From Talaromyces rugulosus (lineage: Eukaryota; Ascomycota; Eurotiomycetes; Eurotiales; Trichocomaceae): a stretch of DNA of 64,000 bases. Below are positions 57,189 through 64,000 of this stretch, piece by piece. Each line of letters opens with the position of its first letter. Positions within the stretch are counted from its first letter, which is position 1. The translations under genes were made by a program, and so were the position numbers. The notes under the pieces were generated by a model that saw only the letters and a program-made list of their open reading frames with translations, was not told the origin of the DNA and made no database searches. Where the stretch lies: assembly GCF_013368755.1 (NCBI RefSeq), contig NC_049562.1, forward strand, positions 4,774,001 through 4,838,000, read 5' to 3'.

Positions 57189-59799
57189 TCACCGTAGGCC
57201 TCCAAATTCCGGTCCCAATCCCAGTCCAAGATCAGTACTATTTACGTTCCCATTCCCATTCCCACCCCACGGCACCGCAGTCGAATTCATACCACTCGCC
57301 GTCGTCGCCGACGGATCAATCGACAAAAACGCATCCAGGTCCATCGACGAAAAATCAATGTCCCCCCAATTCATATCTAGCGGCGGGAAATCGGTGAGCT
57401 GATCATCTTGGTTGTTGCTCTCGGTGCTTCCGTCGCCGCCGCCGCCGACGGGGAGCGGAGTCATGAGGTTTTGGCCGAGGAAGTTGAAAAAGGTTGAAGG
57501 GTTGGCGAGGTCTGTGGTGGGACTGTAGTTGTTGAATTGTTGTTGTTGCTGTTGTTGCTGGTGCTGGCGGGATTTTACTGGTTGCTGATGTTGGGGCTGA
57601 TGAGGGGACGAGGATGTCGTGCCAGGAAAGTCATGGCTACGACTACTGGTGCTATGGTACTCGTCACTCGCAGGACCTGCAGCTCCTGCAGGAGTTCCAG
57701 TCTGGCCCGTGGACATGAAATCAGCCCCTCCTGCCACGGCAGCATTCGGAAACACAGCCATTAGCATCTGCTGAATGGCATTCATAGTCACCGAGGTCTG
57801 TTCGTGGAACTGGTTCTTCGGCAGCATGCTGGCCAGGCATCGATACCCTAAGCGCACCCACGGCAGGTGTTTTTCTGCCATCTGCGGCGTCATGTGCATC
57901 ATATCAAAGGCGAGCGTGAAGCAGGCGCTTTCGAGAAAGAAGCCGTGATATTTCATATTCTACATTGTGTTAGACAGGACAGAATTCAAGGGAAATACAA
58001 CATACTCGAACTAAAATGTTCACTTGGTAACAATCCGACAGGTATCGAATGAGACATCGTGCCGCTTCCAAGCACGATTCACACGCGTCATCTAGCCATG
58101 ACGGCGTTGTTTGTGTCTCTGAGCTCTTCGCTGGTCCGTCTCGCCGCCACCTTGCCCGGAAGATGAGAAACGGACGGAATGTGAGTAGCGTCACGGTATG
58201 GTATACTATTAAAGTTAGTACTGAAAAAAAAAAAAAAGAGAGAGAGAGAGAGAGAATCAAACATACACAGCATCAAGACAGTCTGGCAAACGCCTACTTC
58301 GCCCGGCCTGGGAGACGCCTCGAGTCCGAAATTCAAGACGCCGTGAACCCGACGCGCAAAAGAATGAAGATCCTTTCGTACATCCTTGGCGCTCTTCCAC
58401 AGCGGCAGGAGAGATTCATAGCGCTGGCCATATATGCTGCGCGCAGACTTGGTCATGATGCGCGATAGCTCTACCAGGGCAAGCAGCATGGGCTGCTCTT
58501 TGGGGTCTGGAATGGCGATTTCGTGGGCCGGGATGCTCATTGGACGGCCCAGACCGAAACACATCCATCTATAAAATAATCAGTACATGTATGCAAATAT
58601 TCAATATAAGAAAACGAAATATGAACTTACGTCTCGTAAAAGTAGAGGCTCCAGAAAGTTGATCTCTTTTCATTGATGTCTCCTGTCGTCCGCTCAGCCT
58701 GCAGAAGCGTGTTTTTATGCAAACCAGCTGCTATCGCTTTCCGGACTGCTGTTCCAAGATACAAATAAGCCGAATTTGGCCGTGCTCTTTCGGATTGATA
58801 ATGTGCGTAATCAGATGTTAGTTTACATGCAAGAAAATAATACGCGTGGGGCAGACTTATCATCATCAGAGGGATTTGAATTGCCTGTAGGTTGACTAGA
58901 TCGTCAAATTTGGCGGCGTTGGCCTTGGCTCGCTGGAATATAAAGTTGCCCTGGTCGATTTCCTCCGTCATGGCTGCGCCCATAGCGAGAATGAGAAGCA
59001 TGATGGTGGCTTCGGGGGACTCGAGGGACATGAAATTCTGCCTGTCATACAGCTGTTCCAGTTTCCGGCGGTACTCATCTTTGGGCTGCCATGGCATCAG
59101 ATGGTAAATCGTGGATAGGTACCGGTCCAGATACTTGGTCGCCGTCGACGGATGCACAAAGAAAATAGACGAGGACAGGTCGCCTCGATCCGATATCGAC
59201 ATGTCTTGACTCCCCGCAAGATCGCCGAAAAACAGTCGCCTATGACTGAAAAGATCCAGACCGGGACCGGCTTCTTCGACTTCATCTCCGCGCGAGGACG
59301 CCTCGCCGTATCCCTCGACCAATTGGCGATACATCAACTGCATCAGGGAGAAATTGGAAGACGGTCCATAGTAGAGTTGAATCACGCATGACGGAGAGGC
59401 GACATGCGTGGCCGCCACGCTGTAATTTATCACATTGTCTCTGCTGTTCTCAGCAGCAGCACCACCAGAGGCTGAGCGCGTGGGCAGATGTGATGATGCT
59501 GGCGCAGCATCTGATGATAATGTGCCTGCACTATTATTAATATTATTAGTATTGAAACTATTGCCGACCTTGACGCTACGTCCGTCATCCTCATTGTCCT
59601 CGGCACCGTCCTTCGATACAACCTCATGTTTGCGCTTGCGGTGCCGCACGAAGCCACGATACTCGCATTCCGAGTTCCTCAGTTTGCAGTGTTGACAGGG
59701 CTCTCCACCGTCGCATCTGATCTTTCGGCGACGGCATTCTTCGCATGCCTTGGAGATTCTCCATCGAGGGATCTCCGAGGTGCTGGCCTCGTCTGCCAT
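57189..59799 (-). CDS. Zn2Cys6 fungal-type transcription factor
   Basis: Four exons: 59799-58631, 58568-58267, 58205-58006 and 57959-57189; 813 residues. The N-terminal binuclear cluster has spacing CX2CX6CX5CX2CX6C (C19 to C45) with RRRKIRC, then a basic linker RHRKRKHE. The middle homology region (fungal_trans type) contains VHPSTATKYLDRYLSTIYHL, ILAMGAAM, YLYLGTAVRKAIAAGLHK, KRSTFWSLYFYET and GRPMSIP. The C-terminus has Gln-rich and Asp-rich stretches fitting an activation domain. Introns are 62, 61 and 46 bp. The second intron has a microsatellite, a proximal CAG acceptor, the TACTAAC branch site and a distal TAG acceptor 15 nt later; both keep the frame and differ by five residues. Target genes are unknown; it is divergent from the NLR-type gene. 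Confidence 0.92.
58224..58255. repeat. A-run plus (GA)n microsatellite in intron 2 of the Zn2Cys6 gene
   Basis: Fourteen A followed by about nine GA units on the plus strand. On the sense strand this is a CT repeat and a T run, forming a polypyrimidine tract just before the proximal acceptor. Confidence 0.85.
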
Positions 59800-60626
59800 T
59801 TGACGTTTCTCTCTTTCTTGTCCACTTTGGTAATTATTTTTTCATTCGGCGGTGTTCCCGGGATGAATCGAGTTTGTGGATGTTTCTCTCAATGACAGTG
59901 GACAGACAGGACAGTCTCCATACTGGCCTGTTATTCACAGCCACGCTCTGTAAATATGCCGAGCAGTCAACGATTGTATTATTGTTGTTGATATTGTCAT
60001 GTTTCCTCCAGACAACGGGTGAAGCTGTATTCAAGTGGGGCATCTCAAGATATTCACCAATAGGAGTGTGTTAACTGGCCCTGACGTAATACAGTTGCAC
60101 TATACCAAATTAGTACTTAGCGTCTCTTTCTATAACTTTTACGACTCGTGTTGTGAAGAATTCTAAATGTTTGGACAAGCTAATGCATGCATGAGTATAC
60201 GTGTGTATGTATGTATGCATGTATATATTACTCAGCACCTCACCGAAACGCTTAGACGCTGGACCATCTAAAACTGTTGAGCCAAAGATTCCTGCATCTT
60301 TTCTTATATGTACTGCCTCAATAAAGTCAAGAAAGTCAGAAACTACATTTTCAAATTGGTTTCAAATGTTACGGACGGTTATTTGACATAGCAATAAAAC
60401 AGGCTAGTACATATACAGCTAAGTCTCAGTAGTCAGATCTCAGATTACTCTAATGCGTGGTGGTATGACACTAAACAGTACCATGACCGAACCGTCGTGT
60501 ATATTACCTGTATTAACTATGTATCCAAGCAAAATCTGCACGCTCCTCATCCTCATTATTGACATCCAGAATGTTGTAACAGTTTGCACTCAAAGGTTGA
60601 TTTATTACAGGTAGCTAACCAGGAGA
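59800..60626. other. Divergent promoter, Zn2Cys6 factor / NLR-type gene
   Basis: 827 bp of AT-rich sequence between divergent starts. A short ATGT/ATGC-rich repeat patch lies near 60205-60225. Frames in it are short. No gene supported. Confidence 0.45.
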
Positions 60627-63600
60627 ATGGCTTATGAGCTGCGTACGCGCGACCAATACACAGTATGGATTGTTTGTGCCCTGCCAGTCGAGCAGATTGC
60701 CTTGGAGGCTGTTCTCGACGAAAGGCATGCTAAGCTAGGAATCGACGCAGCGGATGACAACGACTACGTGCTCGGCCGGATTGGAATCCACAACGTAGTA
60801 ATCGCATGTCTGCCCGCGGGCTTGATGGGAATCGGTCGAGCGGCCTCAGTTATAAAGGACATGGCGCGCAGTTTTGAGAATCTAAAATTTGGCTTGATGG
60901 TAGGTGTGGGTGGTGGGGTTTGGAGCCCAGAGAATGACTTGCGTCTCGGAGACGTCGTTGCCGGTGTTCCTGAGGGAGATAATCCTGGAGTCGTGCAGTG
61001 GGATTTTGGAAAGACAGAGAAAGGGGGCAAGTTTCGACGGACGCAGTCCTTGAATAAACCGCCAATGATCTTGCTTCATGCCGTACAGACTTTGAGAGCA
61101 AGAGAATGGACAAAGGCCGGAAATGGCATTCGCACACGCCTGGAAGAAGTGTACACTAAGGATTCGACCGGGTTATCTGATGCTTTTCAATTCCAGGGAG
61201 AAGAACATGACAGACTCTTCGAGGCTACTTATGATCATGGTGATGGTGATTTGCCTTGCAGCCATTGCGACTCCAAATCAATCGTGCAAAGACTTCCTGC
61301 TAGAGAAGATCCCCTTAATCCAAGAGTATATTACGGCACCGTTGCTTCTGGCAATCAGGTTATCAAGCATGGCATCACGAGAGACAGAATAGCGAAAGAG
61401 CATAATGCTATCTGTTTTGAAATGGAGGCGGCTGGATTGGATGGGTTTCCGTTCCTCGCCATTAGAGGAATATGTGATTACGCCGATTCCCATAAGAACA
61501 AGCGATGGCAACCATACGCGTCGTTGACAGCAGCAGCTTATATGAAAGAGCTTCTTAGCGTGGTGAAGGAGCAAACACCAGTTAGTATGTTTTCACCCCT
61601 GTGTTAAGCAACTAATCTACCAGTCTTACTAAATATCAAATAGAAAACTCTCTAAAGCACTTCATGGCTCCTCGCAAGAATCCGAATTTTGTCGCACGAC
61701 AGGGCGTGGAACGGGAGATAGAACGTGTAATAAAACGCCAGAGTGTCGGCAGTCAGGTCAGAATAGCTTTATGTGGCCTCGGTGGCATAGGGTGTGTTCT
61801 CATCACTTCAATGTTTCCTATCCCCTTCGCGAATATTTGAAGCTTACACTACCTATCTTTTCAGGAAAAGTCAAATTGCTTTGAACTTTGCCCACAAGAG
61901 CAAGACCAACTATAACGTCTTTTGGGTACAAGCAGCCACATCTGAACAGTTTCATTCGGATTATTCCATGATTGGAAGTATGGCAGGAGTGGTGAATGAC
62001 AACTCCCGCGCAGAGGACAATTGCCATGCCGTCAAACAATGGCTAGATTCTGACAAGTCTGGTAACTGGAGGCTTATTATTGATAACCTGGACGATATCT
62101 CGGGCCCAGTTGGGAAGCTGGTATCGGACACACTTCCTTTATACCGAGGCACCATCCTCTTTACGACTCGCAACGAAAATATTATTGGAGGCCCTATCGA
62201 CGAAGGATTCCGCATTCGACTAAGTGAAATGACCGACTCCGAGGCAAAATATACCTTCCAGAAGCTTGGTGACATTAGCGATGAGGATGTGAACTCGGAA
62301 GCCACAGGACAACTGCTGGAACTATTTGGTAACATCCCATTAGCTATCGCACAGGCTGCTGCGTACATCCGAAAACAGCGAGTCAAGGTCTCAAGATATC
62401 TGGATCTCCTCCAATCGTCCGAGTCGAGCCAAGTGACGTTGCTCCAGAAACCCATTACCAACAAGCTTGGCCATACGCAAGATTTAACGGGGGGTTCCGT
62501 CATGAGCACATGGGGATTGTCCTTTAATTACATTCAATTTAAGAACCCGTCCGCTGCCGCGCTTTTGCAGGTCATGTCATTGTTGGATTTTTAGAAGATT
62601 CCGCGTGAAATTATTTCAACGTAGGCTCTCGCTGGGCTTGGTATTAGTGACTTGGAGACCCTGGACGACGCAATTGAGATTCTCCTGTCGTTTTCCCTAA
62701 TTGCAGTCACGCAAGAAGAAGATGAAGATAACTATGATGTTGATTCTCCGCAATATCAAATGCATCGACTTTTCAGTCTGTGGACAAGAACACTGGCTTT
62801 GTCCCAAGGAGAAATAATCCTGACCACTCTTCTCTCCATGCAAGAAGTTTTCCCCGAGGAGGTATCCGATGAAAACTTTCTGAAATGGAGCCATCTCCCA
62901 ACTCACGTAACGAAGATTCTCACCTATAGTCGGGATTTACCCGAACGTCACGATAGTCGAATGGCGTTGACTTTAAAACTCGCTTCGTATTTTCTGACTG
63001 CTGGTTATTATGACATGGCAGAAGCTGCGCTAAAAGAATGCTGGGAGTTTTATCAACCTCAACCAGAAAAATACCCTACGGAGTATCTTTACTGTGTACG
63101 ACAGTCTGGCCATAACGCGTTGGAGAGGGGAAATTTTGACGATGCCCTTTATTGGTATCAGAAAGCCGTCGACAATATTCAGAAACGACAGAAACAAGAT
63201 GATGAGCATAACTATTTTCTCCATGAAACGGCCTTGCAAGAAATTGAAGTCAATATGGGGAAGGCATATTTTTCTTTGCAAAAGCTGGACACTGCAATGG
63301 AATATTTCCAAAGAGTACTGTCTAGAAAGCAACCAGAAGGCAAGACGCTCAATGAAGCAATGGTCAAGGCAAGGTTGCAGAGGCATTCCAATATTTTCAC
63401 GAAGTATGGAAAGACTAGATAGAGCTTTTTGGCGAATGTCATGCGACCACCTTGGTGTCCCAGGGTATCCTTGGGGTTGCACACAAGCGTTTGGGTGAAC
63501 ACGACGAAGCGATAGTTCACTTTGGTGAGGCAGTGACTGGTCTAGAGAAAGCTCTAGGTGATAGCCACCCACAGACACTGCAAGCACGCAGCAACATGGC

Positions 63601-64000
63601 TGTTTGCCTGTCTGCCATGGGACACTATGACAGAGCACTACAGCTTCATCAGCAAGTTCTTCGAGGCCAGCAGGAGAGACTGGGAAATGCTCATACAATA
63701 ACTCTCAACACACTCCACAGTATTGGGGAAACATACAAGCGGCAGGGAAACTACAAACTTGCGCTTGAAACGTATTTGGAAGTTCTTGCTGGTCGTGAAG
63801 CTTCGGAAGGGCCATCAAACCACTCGCTACGGTATTATATTACAGTGGATAGTATGGGAGATGCCTACACTGGCCTTGGGGACTATGATAAAGCGATTGA
63901 ATCGTATGATAATTCTTGGAATGGCGTCAAGAATATATTGTCTGATGGTCACCCAATGGCACTTGAGATGCTTGAACGAAAGGCAGATGTCCTGGTTCTC
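60627..64000 (+). pseudogene. Broken NLR-like gene: PNP_UDP, NB-ARC and TPR domains (right end outside window)
   Basis: Exons read as 60627-61584, 61644-61791 and from 61865 on; introns 59 and 73 bp. The PNP/UDP phosphorylase-like N-terminal domain has VWIVCALPVEQIALEAVL, GLMVGVGGGV, CFEMEAAGL and IRGICDYADSH. The NB-ARC ATPase follows: P-loop GLGGIGKS, split by intron 2, Walker B LIIDNLDD, FTTRN and GNIPLAIAQ. The conserved stretch LLQVMSLLDF-KIPREIIST-ALAGLGI has two TAG codons (62592-62594 and 62622-62624). Kinesin-light-chain-type TPRs follow to about 63358, then the reading frame shifts by -1 (AEAFQYFHEVWKD), a third TAG follows at 63416-63418, and the TPR frame stays open from there to 64000. 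NLR-type STAND proteins act in fungal non-self recognition. Alternative: weak 54-56-bp introns (62571-62624, 63363-63418) could remove the breaks. Confidence 0.72.

Noticed and set aside
1..64000. CRISPR array, integron, prophage or bacterial operon
   Set aside because: Spliced eukaryotic genes throughout; no regularly spaced repeats or phage genes seen.

Overview
The window is nuclear DNA from a filamentous ascomycete, most likely Eurotiomycetes (an Aspergillus/Penicillium/Talaromyces-type genome). The evidence is the many short introns (about 44-155 bp) with GTRNGT-like donors and CTAAC-like branch sites, monocistronic genes on both strands, a Zn2Cys6 regulator, a fungal tetraspanin, a GT31-type protein, a DUF3500 protein, and fungal forms of MCM1, SEN1, CHS5 and WASP. 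The genus cannot be fixed by eye. I found no operons, CRISPR arrays, rRNA, convincing tRNAs or intact transposons.

Layout. 0.5-10 kb: an MFS drug/polyamine-type exporter (-), a Ser/Thr-rich single-pass membrane protein (-), a GT31-type glycosyltransferase (+), a PaxU/TMEM53-type alpha/beta-hydrolase (+) and the mitochondrial Mg2+ channel MRS2 (-). 11.7-18.1 kb: WASP/Las17 (-), divergent from the XPF/RAD1 repair nuclease (+, eight exons). 18.8-22.9 kb: translation factor eIF1A (-), an unnamed basic protein with an RnpA-like pattern (+), the exomer subunit CHS5 (+) and a small one-TM protein (+). 23.8-28.7 kb: a DUF3500 protein (+) and a 986-residue disordered orphan (-). 31.1-43.4 kb: the giant helicase SEN1 (-) and a DNF1-type P4-ATPase lipid flippase (-). 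45.5-51.5 kb: an NSE6/SLF2-like SMC5/6 loader candidate (+), V-ATPase subunit E (-) and a NIPA-type Mg2+ transporter (+). 53.0-59.8 kb: MADS-box MCM1 (-), a tetraspanin (+) and a Zn2Cys6 transcription factor (-). 60.6 kb to the window end: a broken PNP / NB-ARC / TPR NLR-like gene (+).

The genes are mostly conserved housekeeping functions, not one pathway. Loose themes are genome maintenance (XPF, SEN1, the NSE6-like protein), membrane traffic and cell surface (WASP, CHS5, flippase, tetraspanin, Ser/Thr-rich protein, GT31) and magnesium transport (MRS2, NIPA).

The accessory-like signal is the NLR-type gene at the right edge. It has two in-frame TAG codons in a conserved stretch, a frame change in its TPR region and a third TAG, after which the TPR frame stays open to the window end. 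Other points for follow-up are the RnpA-like protein, CCHC zinc knuckles on SEN1, a GC-AG intron in XPF, two in-frame acceptors around one branch site in the Zn2Cys6 gene, a 28-G homopolymer and a 26-bp perfect palindrome. Exon structures were deduced by reading splice signals and family-conserved protein sequence across the junctions. No alignment or transcript data were available.
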